A stretch of DNA of 64,000 nt, from the NCBI RefSeq assembly GCF_030285785.1, contig NZ_CP127247.1:558001-622000 (forward strand), given 5' to 3'. The number at the start of each line of letters is the position of its first letter. Position 1 is the first letter of the stretch. Positions 44,248-53,836 of this stretch are shown here, piece after piece. The translations under genes were made by a program, and so were the position numbers. The notes beneath the pieces are model-generated. The model did not search any database. It was not told where the DNA came from and saw nothing but the letters and a program-made list of their open reading frames with translations. Source of the stretch: Parasedimentitalea psychrophila. Its GTDB lineage: Bacteria; Pseudomonadota; Alphaproteobacteria; Rhodobacterales; Rhodobacteraceae.

Positions 44248-44835
44248 CTAGTTCATGTTGGTTTCTGCCCCGGTGTTTTCACCGGGCTCAAGGGCGGCAT
44301 AACCCTCGGGCAGATCTACTTCGTAAAATGTGTACGACAGCGTTATCGTATGCACGTATTTGCCGTCCCGGTCGTCTACGATTTCCGGGTCGACATAAAA
44401 GGTCACGGGCATCTGAACCCGCTCACCTGGTTCCAGAATCTGCTCCTCAAAGCAGAAACACTGAATTTTCTCAAAAAAGCCACCCGCCGAATAGGGCGTG
44501 ACATTATAGGCGGCGGCGCCGGCCACCGGCCGGTTGGTTGGATTGTAGGCCTCGTAAAAGGCCAGTCCGGTCTCACCGATCTTCAGCTCCATTTCGCGCA
44601 CCACCGGTTTGAACTCCCACGGCATGTCACGCTCTTTGGAGGCATCAAAGCGGATGGTGATGGTTTGATCCAGCACCGTGTCGGAATCGGTCAGGGCAAT
44701 GCCGGTGACGCCGCCAAATCCGGTGACCCGGCAGAACCAGTCATAGAACGGCACCGAGGCCCAGGCCAACGCGCCCATCACCACGACAACGCCCACCAGC
44801 TGGGCCGCCGTTTTCTGAGGAGCGTCCAGCGCCAT
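44248..44835 (-). CDS. ctaG: Cytochrome c oxidase assembly protein CtaG/Cox11
   Basis: 195 residues. One N-terminal membrane anchor (TAAQLVGVVVVMGALAWASV) and a periplasmic copper domain with the CFCFEEQ metal site; FCRVTGFGG precedes. CtaG delivers copper to CuB of subunit I. Its ATG overlaps the stop of the small membrane protein gene (TGATG). No cytochrome oxidase subunit I gene is in this window. Confidence 0.96.
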   Translation of the reverse strand: MALDAPQKTAAQLVGVVVVMGALAWASVPFYDWFCRVTGFGGVTGIALTDSDTVLDQTITIRFDASKERDMPWEFKPVVREMELKIGETGLAFYEAYNPTNRPVAGAAAYNVTPYSAGGFFEKIQCFCFEEQILEPGERVQMPVTFYVDPEIVDDRDGKYVHTITLSYTFYEVDLPEGYAALEPGENTGAETNMN

Positions 44836-45002
44836 CAGTTCTGCTCTGCCGCGCGGGCCTGCGGGAACTTGAAGTCATCTGATGTCACCTTGACGATGGT
44901 CAGGGCCAGCACCAGCACCACAAAGGCGGCCAGCGACAGGCCGACGCCCATATTGCGGCCCAAACGACGTCGGTGCAGTTCATGTTGCGGCTTAAAGCTC
45001 AT
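44835..45002 (-). CDS. Small membrane protein of the cta cluster (CoxF-like)
   Basis: 55 residues from ATG 45002, preceded by GGAGG at eight bases; a longer frame to 45023 lacks this. A basic N terminus (HRRRLGRN) and one membrane segment (LSLAAFVVLVLALTIVKV). It lies in the position between ctaB and ctaG where many alphaproteobacteria encode a small assembly-related protein. Function is inferred only from position and topology. Confidence 0.8.
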   Translation of the reverse strand: MSFKPQHELHRRRLGRNMGVGLSLAAFVVLVLALTIVKVTSDDFKFPQARAAEQN

Positions 45003-45003
45003 A

Positions 45004-45945
45004 TCACCAGCCTCCCAGTCCAAAAGGTTTCAGCAGGGCCTCGGTCAGAATGGCCCCGAAATGCAGGAAGAGATAGAGCAGCGACAGCTTGAAGAAGCTC
45101 CGCTCAACCTTGAAGTTGTCGCGCTCAGAATCATCCTCGTCGCGGCGACAGATCTTCCAGGCGCCGTGCAGGAACAAGGCGTTCAGCACCAGCGATACCG
45201 CCAGATAGATCGGTCCGCCAACCCCCGAGAAGGCCGTGCCAACGGCCAGCAGCGCCAGCAGAATGGTATAGACCAGAATATGCACGCGGGTGGTGCGACG
45301 ACCGTGGGTTACCGTCAGCATCGGCACCCCGGCATCGTCGTAGTCATTGCGCATGAACAGCGCCAGCGCCCAGAAGTGCGGCGGCGTCCAAATGAAGGTC
45401 AGGGCAAACATCAGCCAGGGCTCGATCGACATGGTTCCGGTTGCTGCGATCCAGCCGATCACCGGCGGAAAGGCCCCGGCGGCGCCGCCAATAACGATGT
45501 TCTGCGGCGTCAGTCGCTTCAGCCACATGGTGTAGACGACAACGTAGAAGAAGATGGTAAAGGCCAGAAACGCACCGGCCAGCAGATTGGTGGCCAGCGC
45601 CAGCATGATCACCGACAGGCCCGACAGCGCCAGACCCAGGCTCAGCGCCTCGCCGGCCTCAACCTTGCCAGCGGGAATCGGACGGCCCTTGGTGCGCTTC
45701 ATCACTTTGTCGATATCGGCATCCCACCACATGTTCAGCGCGCCAGACGCGCCGCCGCCAATGGCGATGAACAGGATGGCGCAAAAGCCGATGACCGGGT
45801 GAACCGTGACCGGAGCTGCCAGCAGGCCAACCAGCGCGGTAAACACCACAAGCGACATCACCCGCGGTTTCAGCAGGGCAAAATAATCACCAAAGCTGGC
45901 CTCATCCTCGCGGAGGATGCTGGCCTGAATGCTTGCGTCGCTCAT
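45004..45945 (-). CDS. ctaB: Protoheme IX farnesyltransferase
   Basis: 313 residues with nine hydrophobic segments; ATG 45945 chosen (another in-frame ATG at 45978 would add 11 residues). UbiA-type active motifs are NMWWDADIDKVMKRT and a second D-rich loop (YDDAGVPML). It attaches farnesyl to heme b, giving heme o for aa3/bo3 oxidases. One base separates its stop from the next small gene's start. Confidence 0.96.
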   Translation of the reverse strand: MSDASIQASILREDEASFGDYFALLKPRVMSLVVFTALVGLLAAPVTVHPVIGFCAILFIAIGGGASGALNMWWDADIDKVMKRTKGRPIPAGKVEAGEALSLGLALSGLSVIMLALATNLLAGAFLAFTIFFYVVVYTMWLKRLTPQNIVIGGAAGAFPPVIGWIAATGTMSIEPWLMFALTFIWTPPHFWALALFMRNDYDDAGVPMLTVTHGRRTTRVHILVYTILLALLAVGTAFSGVGGPIYLAVSLVLNALFLHGAWKICRRDEDDSERDNFKVERSFFKLSLLYLFLHFGAILTEALLKPFGLGGW

Positions 45946-46076
45946 GTTTGGTCCATTTGTTTTCTGGCTGCGCTTCATACACGTAGCCTAGGGCAGTTTA
46001 GAAATCAGGCAAGGCGCGGATTACATCGCGCCTTGTTTTGGTAACGAGTAGGATGCCATCTCAGCACCCGCCAATC

Positions 46077-46988
46077 TTAGTTCGTCAGAAATCTTTCGAC
46101 TTCAACGTAATCATCGGCGTCTTTGTTGGCTGCGATCCAAGCGTCATAGGCGGCTACGGAAACCACTTTGACAGTGATTGGCATATAGGCGTGATCCTTG
46201 CCGCAGAGCTCGGAACACTGGCCAAAATACACGCCTTCCACGTCGGCGCTGAACCACAGTTCAGCCAGACGGCCGGGAACGCCATCTTGCTTGACCGCAA
46301 AGGCAGGCATCGCCCAGGAGTGGATCACGTCGGCACCGGTCACCTGCATCACAACGGTTTTACCAACCGGAACGACGACGGCGGTGTCGGTCGCCAGCAA
46401 AAATTCGTCCTCGTTATATCCCGCATCTGTCAACTTGGCGCGCATCGCATCGGTCAGCACAAAGGCCGTCACATCCGCATCTGCGGCCCGTAGATCTGGC
46501 TCGATGGTCGCAGGGTGACCAAGCATGTAGCTATCAAACGCAAAATCGTGATCGACATACTCATAGCCCCAATACCACTGGTAGCCAGTCACCTTGATGG
46601 TGATGTCCGCCTTGGGGATTTCCTGCTGGTTGAACAGCTGCGGCAATGAGAACGAGCCGATGAACACCAGAATCACAATCGGCACCAGCGTCCAGGCGAT
46701 CTCGACCGGGGTGTGATGGGTAAAGGTGGAGGGTGTCGGGTTGGCACGGCGGTTAAAGCGCAGGATCACATAGAGCATCAGCGCGGCAACAAACAGGGTG
46801 ACTGCGGTGATGACGATTAGAATCATCCAGTCCAGCGACTGCATGCCCCGCGCCAGTTCGGTGGCGGCCGGCTGAAAATCAAGGCCCCTTGGAATCGGTT
46901 TGCCAATGGTCTCCAGACCATTCTGAGCCATGGCGGGCAGGCTCGACAGGCCCACAAGAAGGCCCGAAAGCTTAAAAGCGTTCTTCAT
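46077..46988 (-). CDS. ctaC: Cytochrome c oxidase subunit II
   Basis: 303 residues from ATG 46988 (AGGACAAAAT just before), with signal peptide ([14 protein letters not shown]), two membrane segments and the CuA domain. CuA ligands: His223, Cys258, Glu260, Cys262, His266, Met269 ([14 protein letters not shown]). WYWGYEY is the electron-entry aromatic patch. The gene heads a minus-strand run ctaC-ctaB-small-ctaG-ctaE; ctaD (subunit I) is not nearby. Confidence 0.97.
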   Translation of the reverse strand: MKNAFKLSGLLVGLSSLPAMAQNGLETIGKPIPRGLDFQPAATELARGMQSLDWMILIVITAVTLFVAALMLYVILRFNRRANPTPSTFTHHTPVEIAWTLVPIVILVFIGSFSLPQLFNQQEIPKADITIKVTGYQWYWGYEYVDHDFAFDSYMLGHPATIEPDLRAADADVTAFVLTDAMRAKLTDAGYNEDEFLLATDTAVVVPVGKTVVMQVTGADVIHSWAMPAFAVKQDGVPGRLAELWFSADVEGVYFGQCSELCGKDHAYMPITVKVVSVAAYDAWIAANKDADDYVEVERFLTN

Positions 46989-47041
46989 ATTTTGTCCTGA
47001 TCGTTTGATCGCGTTGTTCCTCGCGCCGCCACATTCAATCA

Positions 47042-47056
47042 GGAATCTTTGATTCC
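47042..47056. promoter_or_regulatory. Short inverted repeat upstream of ctaC
   Basis: GGAATC TTT GATTCC, a 15-base perfect palindrome about 55 bases before the ctaC ATG. Possible operator; no factor identified. Confidence 0.35.
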
Positions 47057-47150
47057 AGAAAACGCATCGGCCCCGTTGTCTTTGTTGACGGTAGAAATCA
47101 TATTCCACGCGACAGATAAAGAGTTATGCTTGCGTCAAATGGGCGCTTTC

Positions 47151-47164
47151 TTGATTTAGATCAA
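47151..47164. promoter_or_regulatory. FNR/FixK-type box (TTGATTTAGATCAA)
   Basis: Exact match to TTGAT-N4-ATCAA. It ends 19 bases before the tldD ATG, close enough to overlap its promoter or leader, and is centred about 170 bases before the ctaC ATG on the other strand. In Rhodobacterales, FnrL acts at low oxygen and terminal oxidases are common targets, so ctaC is the expected target; the position relative to tldD would favour repression of that gene. Binding is not shown. Confidence 0.55.
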
Positions 47165-47183
47165 AAAAAATGAGGTCCACACC

Positions 47184-48605
47184 ATGGAAAACGCGCCTTT
47201 TCGACCTTTTGAAACCGCCCTGCCGGCGGATGAGGCATTGAACGTGCTGAAATCTGCTCTCGCCGGGGCTGATGATGGCGAGATATTCGCCGAGCGCCGC
47301 AAGTCCGAAACCCTGGTCTTTGATGATGGCCGCCTGCGCAGCGCCAGCTATGATGCCTCCGAAGGCTTTGGACTGCGCGCCATCAACGGCGAGGTCGCCG
47401 GTTATGCCCATTCAACCGATGTTTCCATCGCCGCGCTCAAGCGGGCAGCGGAGACCGCGCGTCTGGCGGTGGGCGATGGCGGCGGCACTCTGGCGGATGC
47501 GCCCAGCGCCACCAACCGCAAGCTCTATACCGACGAGGACCCGATCGGTGCGATGCCCTTTGCCGTCAAGATCGAAACCCTGCGCGACATCGACGCCTTT
47601 TCACGTGATCTGGATCAAAGGGTGGTGCAGGTCTCGGCTGTTTTGGCGGCCTCGCTGCAAGAAGTGGAGATTTTGCGGGCCGACGGGGTTCTGGTGCGCG
47701 ATGTGCGGCCGATGACCCGGCTGAATGTCTCGGTCATCGTGGAACAAAACGGCCGCCGCGAAAGCGGCTCGGCGGGGGGCGGCGGACGGGTCGGTCTGGA
47801 CGGGTTGGTCAATCCTGTGGACTGGCAGGCCAAGGCACGCGAGGCGCTGCGGATCGCCCTGGTCAATCTGGAGGCAGTGCCCGCCCCTGCCGGGGTGATG
47901 GAAGTGGCACTGGGGCCTGGCTGGCCGGGCATTTTGCTGCACGAAGCCATTGGTCATGGTCTGGAGGGCGACTTTAACCGCAAGGGCAGCTCTGCCTTTG
48001 CTGGCCTGATGGGCCAGCGTATCGCCGCCAAGGGCGTCACCGTGCTGGATGACGGCACCCTGCCCGATCGTCGCGGCTCGACCACCATCGACGACGAGGG
48101 CACCCCGTCGCAGGCCACCACGCTAATCGAAGACGGTATTCTGGTCGGCTATATGCAGGACCGCCAAAACGCCCGCCTCATGGGGGTGACCCCAACCGGC
48201 AACGGACGCCGCCAGAGCTATGCCCATGCGCCAATGCCGCGGATGACCAATACATATATGATGGGTGGCGAGGCCGATCCGGCGGATCTGGTGGCGGATA
48301 TCAAGGATGGAATCTGGGCGGTTGGTTTTGGCGGCGGTCAGGTCGACATTACCAATGGCAAGTTCGTGTTCTCCTGCACCGAGGCCTACCGGGTGGTGAA
48401 CGGCAAGGTGGGGGCACCTGTGAAAGGCGCCACCCTGATTGGCGACGGCGCCACCGCGCTGCACCAGATTCGCGCCCTCGGCAACGACATGTCACTGGAC
48501 CCCGGCATGGGCAATTGCGGCAAGGCCGGGCAATGGGTGCCCGTCGGCGTTGGCCAGCCAACCGTATTGATGAACGGGCTGACCGTTGGCGGCGCCGCCG
48601 CCTAG
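47184..48605 (+). CDS. tldD: TldD-family metalloprotease
   Basis: 473 residues. The zinc motif HEAIGHGLEGD occupies residues 253-263, and the C-terminal half has the GGQVDITNGKFVFSCTEAYR and TLIGDG stretches of TldD. TldD pairs with TldE (PmbA) to process peptide precursors and to degrade unfolded peptides. No tldE beside it. Divergent from ctaC. Confidence 0.95.
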   Translation: MENAPFRPFETALPADEALNVLKSALAGADDGEIFAERRKSETLVFDDGRLRSASYDASEGFGLRAINGEVAGYAHSTDVSIAALKRAAETARLAVGDGGGTLADAPSATNRKLYTDEDPIGAMPFAVKIETLRDIDAFSRDLDQRVVQVSAVLAASLQEVEILRADGVLVRDVRPMTRLNVSVIVEQNGRRESGSAGGGGRVGLDGLVNPVDWQAKAREALRIALVNLEAVPAPAGVMEVALGPGWPGILLHEAIGHGLEGDFNRKGSSAFAGLMGQRIAAKGVTVLDDGTLPDRRGSTTIDDEGTPSQATTLIEDGILVGYMQDRQNARLMGVTPTGNGRRQSYAHAPMPRMTNTYMMGGEADPADLVADIKDGIWAVGFGGGQVDITNGKFVFSCTEAYRVVNGKVGAPVKGATLIGDGATALHQIRALGNDMSLDPGMGNCGKAGQWVPVGVGQPTVLMNGLTVGGAAA

Positions 48606-48648
48606 CGCATCTCCCGGCGCAGAAACCGGAAAACCTGCGCAAAAAATG

Positions 48649-48692
48649 CTGTCACGGCGCCGTCGGTTTGCACCCTGCTTACACCGTGACAG
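48649..48692. promoter_or_regulatory. Wide inverted repeat upstream of dprA
   Basis: CTGTCACGG at 48649-48657 and CCGTGACAG at 48684-48692, perfect 9-base arms with a 26-base spacer, lying in the tldD-dprA gap. It could be an operator for a dimeric regulator or a tldD transcript hairpin. Nothing identifies the partner. Confidence 0.35.
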
Positions 48693-48817
48693 CGAAATTC
48701 TCTTTATTATTATATATTTGAATGGTTTTTAGCAAATTTTCTGAAAATTGGACCCTGTTCACCATCTGTTAACCGCCTTCGCGTTAGACATAGTTCAGCA
48801 AGCAGGCGGAGCGACGG

Positions 48818-49975
48818 ATGACCGAAGAATACACTTCTTCCACTCACCCCCCACTCCCACCCACCACGGAAGATATTCGTTATTCCTGGCTTCGTCTGTT
48901 GCGTTCTCGCAGGGTTGGTTCGGTGACCTTTCACCGCCTGATCGCCGAGTATGGTTCAGCGCAGAATGCGCTGGCCGCGTTGCCTAAAGTGGCACGCAAC
49001 GCAGGAGTAAAAGGGTATAAAATATGCCCCGCCCCTGTGGTTGACGCCGAAATCAAGGCCGCAAAAGCCGCTAAAGCGCGGCTTTTGTGCCTTGGCGACG
49101 TCGCCTACCCGTCGCAACTGGCAGCCCTGAAAGATGCGCCGCCGCTGTTGTGGACACGCGGTGATCTCAGCCTATTGCAGCACCCCATTATTGCCTTGGT
49201 TGGGGCCCGGAATGCCTCGTCTCTTGGCATCCGCATGGCACGCGCCCTGGCCCGTGAGCTTGGCGCGCAGGGATATATTGTGGTTTCAGGCCTGGCCCGC
49301 GGCGTCGATACAGCCGCCCATCTCGCAGCCCTAAAAAGCGGCACCATCGCCGTGATGGCCGGCGGGGTGGATGTGATTTATCCGGCGGAAAACACCAGCC
49401 TGGCCAGCGACATTGTCCAACAGGGCCTGTTGCTCTCGGAACAGCCCATGGGCCTGGCGCCGCAGGGCCGCCATTTCCCCCGCCGCAACCGCATCATCTC
49501 GGGGCTGGCCAGTGCCGTGGTTGTGGTCGAGGCGGCGGCCAAGTCCGGCAGCCTGATCACCGCCCGCGACGCATTGGATCAGGGCCGCGAGGTTCTGGCT
49601 GTCCCCGGCCACCCGTTTGACGCCCGCGCCAGTGGCTGCAACATGCTGATCCGGGACGGCGCGCAGCTGGTGCGCAACGCCGAGGATGTCATCGCGGCGC
49701 TGCCCACAGGCCTAGGCTCATCCCCCCCCGCACAACAGCAGCTGCAACTGGACGAGCCACCGCCGCCGCCACAACGGCGCAGCCTGCGTGAAACAGCCGC
49801 CCTGCACCAGGAAATCCTGTCGCGCCTTGGCCCCTCTCCCACCGCCGAGGATCAGTTGATTCGCGACCTCTGCGCCGCAACCCGCGATGTCTCCCCCGCC
49901 CTGACCGAGCTGGAACTGGAGGGCGAGATCATTCGCCAACCCGGCGGCATGTTGTCCCGTGGCCCCGGTCGCTAA
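48818..49975 (+). CDS. dprA: DNA-processing protein DprA
   Basis: 385 residues. Order: an N-terminal region with a helical segment (RYSWLRLLRSRRVGSVTFHRL), a Rossmann-like DprA core (GARNASSLGIRMARAL, VVSGLARGVDTAAHLAAL, AGGVDVIYPAEN, RNRIISGLASAVVVVEA, SGSLITARDALDQGREVLAVPG) and a C-terminal winged-helix DML1 domain (LIRDLCAATRDVSPALTELE). DprA loads RecA on incoming single-stranded DNA in transformation, and in Rhodobacterales also for gene-transfer-agent DNA. A CtrA-like half-site (GTTAACC) lies near 48769. SD GGAG. Confidence 0.95.
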   Translation: MTEEYTSSTHPPLPPTTEDIRYSWLRLLRSRRVGSVTFHRLIAEYGSAQNALAALPKVARNAGVKGYKICPAPVVDAEIKAAKAAKARLLCLGDVAYPSQLAALKDAPPLLWTRGDLSLLQHPIIALVGARNASSLGIRMARALARELGAQGYIVVSGLARGVDTAAHLAALKSGTIAVMAGGVDVIYPAENTSLASDIVQQGLLLSEQPMGLAPQGRHFPRRNRIISGLASAVVVVEAAAKSGSLITARDALDQGREVLAVPGHPFDARASGCNMLIRDGAQLVRNAEDVIAALPTGLGSSPPAQQQLQLDEPPPPPQRRSLRETAALHQEILSRLGPSPTAEDQLIRDLCAATRDVSPALTELELEGEIIRQPGGMLSRGPGR

Positions 49976-50149
49976 CATCCCCTGGCCCGGCAACAGTCAG
50001 CCGCCGCAAAGCGGCTCAGCCGCCGTTTCTGGTCGTCAAAACTGCCGTCAAACCGGCGCCCAAACTCGCGGATTGACAATCCCCTCTTGCGCCCCACATC
50101 CTCCCCGGCCATAGAACGTGCCGTGTCCGCCCCATAAGGTTAAGCTTAA

Positions 50150-52882
50150 ATGCCCGTAGTTGTTGTAGAATCCCCTGCCAAAGCAAAAACGATCAATAAA
50201 TATCTCGGCTCAAACTACACCGTTTTGGCATCTTATGGCCACGTGCGCGACCTTCCGCCTAAGAATGGTTCGGTCGATACCGACAATGATTTCGAAATGA
50301 CATGGGAGGTCGGGGCCGACAGCCGCAAACATATGAAGGCCATTGCCGACGCCCTGAAAGAAGACAACGCACTGATCCTCGCGACTGACCCCGACCGCGA
50401 GGGAGAGGCGATCAGCTGGCACCTGCAAGAGGCGCTGACCAAACGGCGTTCGATCAAGAAGGACACCCCGGTCAGCCGGGTCACGTTTAATGCCATCACC
50501 AAGGACGCCGTGCTCGAGGCGATGGCCAATCCGCGTCAGGTCGACATGCCGCTGGTCGAGGCCTATCTGGCGCGGCGGGCGCTGGACTATCTGGTCGGCT
50601 TCAACCTGTCGCCAGTGCTGTGGCGCAAGCTGCCCGGCGCCAAATCGGCTGGCCGGGTGCAATCGGTATGTCTACGCCTGATTGTTGAGCGCGAGATGGA
50701 AATTGAGGCGTTTAATCCGCAGGAATACTGGTCGGTGCGCGCCCTTCTGACCACCCCGCGTGGCCAGGAGTTCGAGACCCGCCTGACGGTTCTGGGCGGC
50801 GACAAGCTGGACAAATTCAGCCTCGCCAATTCTACCGCCGCCGAACTGGCAGTGCAGGCCGTCGCCAGTCGCGACCTGATGGTCCAGTCGGTTGAGGCCA
50901 AGCCAGCCGCGCGCAACCCCTCGGCGCCTTTCATGACCTCGACCCTGCAACAGGAAGCCAGCCGTAAATTCGGCATGGGCGCCAAGCAAACCATGAGCAC
51001 CGCCCAGCGTCTCTATGAGGCCGGGTACATTACCTATATGCGGACCGACGGCATCGACATGGCCCCCGAGGCGGTGACCGAAGCGCGGGCGGAAATCGAC
51101 AAACGCTATGGCAGTTCTTATGTGCCCGACAGCCCGCGGGTCTACAAGAACAAGGCCAAGAACGCCCAGGAAGCCCACGAGTGTATCCGCCCCACCGAAA
51201 TGGGCCGCGATGCCGCCAGCCTCAAAGTCACCGAGCCCGACCAGCGCAAGCTCTATGACCTGATCTGGAAACGCACCCTGGCCTGCCAGATGGCCAGCGC
51301 CAGACTGGAGCGCACCACTGTCGATGTCGGCTCCAATGATCGCCAGGTGGTGCTGCGCGCCACCGGTCAGGTGGTGCTGTTCGACGGTTTCATGCGGGTC
51401 TATGAAGAAGGCCGCGATGATGTGGTCCAGGATGACGACGACAAGCGCCTGCCGCAGATCATGATGGGCGAGACGGCGAAATTTGCCGATACCGCGCTGA
51501 CGCCTCAGTTCAACAAGGCGGCCAAGGATGGCGCCGCGACAACCCAAAGCGGCGATCTGCGCAGCAATGGCGCGGCGCTGCTGTCGCAGAATGAATCGGT
51601 GCTGGCGCTGCAACACCACACCGCACCGCCACCCCGCTATACCGAGGCGACACTGGTCAAAAAGATGGAAGAGCTGGGCATCGGCCGCCCCTCGACCTAT
51701 GCCAGTGTGATCACCACCATCCAGGACCGCGAATACGTTCGCAAAGAACAGAACCGGCTGCACCCCGAAGACAAGGGCCGCATCGTCACCATCTTCCTGC
51801 TCAATTTCTTCCGCAACTACGTCGGCTACAACTTTACCGCCGATCTGGAAAACCAGCTCGATGAGGTCAGCGCCGGCAATGGCGACTACAAGGCACTGCT
51901 GGCCAGCTTCTGGCGTGACTTCTCGGCGGCAATTTCCGAAACCTCGGACCTGCGCATCTCCGAAGTGCTCGACGTGCTCGACGATGCATTGGCACCGCAA
52001 TTATACCCGCCGCGCGAAGATGGCACTGATCCGCGTGCCTGCCCCAAGTGCGGACTGGGCCAATTGCACCTGAAATCCTCGCGCACCGGCGGCTTCGTCG
52101 GCTGCGGCAACTATCCCGAATGCAACTATACCCGACCGATCTCCGGCGAAGGCGCCGAAGGCTATGAACGTGTATTGGGTGAGGATGACGGCGACGAAAT
52201 CCATCTGAAATCCGGCCGTTTCGGACCCTACGTCCAGCGCGGTGAACCGACACCAGAAGTCAAGAAGCCGCCACGCTCCTCGCTGCCGAAACAGAACAAA
52301 GACTACCTGCCCGGCTGGGGGCCAAATGAGGTCACCCTGGAACAGGCTGTCACCCTGCTGACCCTGCCACGCGAAATTGGCCAGCACCCTGAAGGCGGCG
52401 CCGTTGCCTCTAACCTGGGTCGCTTCGGCCCCTACATCATGCATCAACTGCCAGATGAGGAAAAACCGGTCTACGTGAACCTTAAGAATACCCTGGACGT
52501 TTTTGAGGTTGGCATGAACCACGCGATGGAAATGCTGGCCGAAAAACGCGCCAATCCGGGCCGCGGTGGTCGGGCCGCTGCCAAGGCGCTAAAGGAACTT
52601 GGCGATCATCCAGACGGCGGCGGCGCCGTCGTTATCATGGACGGTAAATATGGCCCTTACATCAAATGGGAAAAGGTCAACGCCACCCTCCCCAAAGATG
52701 TCGAGGTCAAGGATGTCACCATGGACATGGCCGTGCAGCTGATCACTGAAAAGTCTGGCAAGAAGCCAACAAAGAAAAAAGCCGCCCCCAAGAAAAAGCC
52801 AGCCGCCAAAAAGAAACCCGCCGCCAAGAAAAAAGCACCCGCAAAAAAAGCCCCGGCAAAAAAGGCCGCTGCCAAAGACTAG
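50150..52882 (+). CDS. topA: DNA topoisomerase I
   Basis: 910 residues, type IA. Toprim VVVESPAKAKTINKYLG and TDPDREGEAISWHL; catalytic Tyr296 in YITYMRTDG; then the cap region. One C4 zinc ribbon remains (CPKCGLGQLHLKSS with later CGNYPECNY). From about residue 690 a group of repeated TopA C-terminal segments (RFGPY motifs) leads to a Lys/Ala/Pro-rich tail of about 45 residues (KKPAAKKKAPAKK-type), probably DNA-binding. It relaxes negative supercoils. Confidence 0.98.
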   Translation: MPVVVVESPAKAKTINKYLGSNYTVLASYGHVRDLPPKNGSVDTDNDFEMTWEVGADSRKHMKAIADALKEDNALILATDPDREGEAISWHLQEALTKRRSIKKDTPVSRVTFNAITKDAVLEAMANPRQVDMPLVEAYLARRALDYLVGFNLSPVLWRKLPGAKSAGRVQSVCLRLIVEREMEIEAFNPQEYWSVRALLTTPRGQEFETRLTVLGGDKLDKFSLANSTAAELAVQAVASRDLMVQSVEAKPAARNPSAPFMTSTLQQEASRKFGMGAKQTMSTAQRLYEAGYITYMRTDGIDMAPEAVTEARAEIDKRYGSSYVPDSPRVYKNKAKNAQEAHECIRPTEMGRDAASLKVTEPDQRKLYDLIWKRTLACQMASARLERTTVDVGSNDRQVVLRATGQVVLFDGFMRVYEEGRDDVVQDDDDKRLPQIMMGETAKFADTALTPQFNKAAKDGAATTQSGDLRSNGAALLSQNESVLALQHHTAPPPRYTEATLVKKMEELGIGRPSTYASVITTIQDREYVRKEQNRLHPEDKGRIVTIFLLNFFRNYVGYNFTADLENQLDEVSAGNGDYKALLASFWRDFSAAISETSDLRISEVLDVLDDALAPQLYPPREDGTDPRACPKCGLGQLHLKSSRTGGFVGCGNYPECNYTRPISGEGAEGYERVLGEDDGDEIHLKSGRFGPYVQRGEPTPEVKKPPRSSLPKQNKDYLPGWGPNEVTLEQAVTLLTLPREIGQHPEGGAVASNLGRFGPYIMHQLPDEEKPVYVNLKNTLDVFEVGMNHAMEMLAEKRANPGRGGRAAAKALKELGDHPDGGGAVVIMDGKYGPYIKWEKVNATLPKDVEVKDVTMDMAVQLITEKSGKKPTKKKAAPKKKPAAKKKPAAKKKAPAKKAPAKKAAAKD

Positions 52883-52902
52883 AGAAAACCGCCAGGTCCG
52901 CA

Positions 52903-52951
52903 TTCATCTGGCCCCAAATATCCCGGGGAGCGCGAGGGGCAGGCCCCTCGC
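52903..52951 (-). repeat. Dispersed intergenic repeat, family 1 (copy F)
   Basis: On the minus strand: GCGAGGGGCCTGCCCCTCGC palindrome, then CTCCCCGGGATATTTGG and GGCCAGATGAA. Same layout as copies D and E (palindrome plus conserved core) but with a different palindrome sequence. Located just after topA. Confidence 0.75.
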
Positions 52952-53126
52952 TCTTTTCACTGGGCGGGCGGGCCGCCCCCTCGTGCCTTTCTTCCGAGTG
53001 GAAAGCCCCTTCGCTCTTTTTTCTATAAACCACCTAAGTACTAATACTCAGTAGCCTCAGTATTGTTGACAGCCCCCCGCCTCAGCGTCAGAACCCTTGC
53101 AAAAGGAACGTTGCAGGGAGTTTTTG

Positions 53127-53825
53127 ATGAAAAAGATCTACACCAATGCCACTGAGGCGCTCGACGGGCTGCTTCATGACGGCATGTTCATTGCGGCAGG
53201 TGGCTTTGGCCTCTGCGGCATTCCGGAATTGCTGCTGGACGCCATCAAAGACGCCGGCACCAAGGATCTGACCTTTGCCTCCAACAACGCCGGCGTGGAT
53301 GATTTTGGCATCGGCATCCTGCTGCAGACCAAACAGGTCAAAAAGATGATCTCGTCTTACGTGGGTGAGAACGCCGAATTCATGCGCCAGTACCTGAGCG
53401 GCGAGCTGGAACTGGAATTCAACCCGCAGGGCACCCTGGCCGAACGGATGCGGGCCGGCGGCGCTGGCATCCCTGGCTTCTACACCAAAACCGGTGTTGG
53501 CACGGTGATCGCCGAGGGCAAGGACCACCGCGACTTTAACGGTGAGACCTATATCATGGAAGAAGGCATGGTTGCCGATCTGGCCATCATCAAAGCCTGG
53601 AAGGCCGACGCGACCGGCAATCTGGTGTTCCGCAAGACCGCCCGCAACTTCAACGCCCCGGCCGCCACCTGCGGCAAGGTCTGCGTGGTTGAGGTGGAAG
53701 AGATCGTGCCAACCGGCTCGCTGGACCCCGATACCATCCACCTGCCCGGCATCTATGTGCACCGGATCATTCAGGGCACCCACGAAAAGCGCATCGAACA
53801 GCGCACCACCCGGCCAGCGGCATAA
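53127..53825 (+). CDS. 3-oxoacid CoA-transferase subunit A
   Basis: 232 residues from ATG 53127 (AGGGAG before). [16 protein letters not shown] is the class I CoA-transferase subunit A signature near residue 30, and it ends near a TRPAA tail. Paired with subunit B 11 bases later, it makes the heterotetramer that moves CoA between succinate and a 3-oxoacid (acetoacetate or 3-oxoadipate) for ketone or poly-hydroxyalkanoate use. Which acid cannot be told. Confidence 0.94.
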   Translation: MKKIYTNATEALDGLLHDGMFIAAGGFGLCGIPELLLDAIKDAGTKDLTFASNNAGVDDFGIGILLQTKQVKKMISSYVGENAEFMRQYLSGELELEFNPQGTLAERMRAGGAGIPGFYTKTGVGTVIAEGKDHRDFNGETYIMEEGMVADLAIIKAWKADATGNLVFRKTARNFNAPAATCGKVCVVEVEEIVPTGSLDPDTIHLPGIYVHRIIQGTHEKRIEQRTTRPAA

Positions 53826-53836
53826 GGAGAGCGAAC

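Noticed and set aside
44230-46044. 604-residue plus-strand open frame
   Set aside because: Spans the antisense of ctaG, the small cta gene and ctaB, which are all clear genes.
49983-50149. Possible RNA gene between dprA and topA
   Set aside because: Only a small GCCGC/GCGGC stem is present; no tRNA arms or known RNA pattern.
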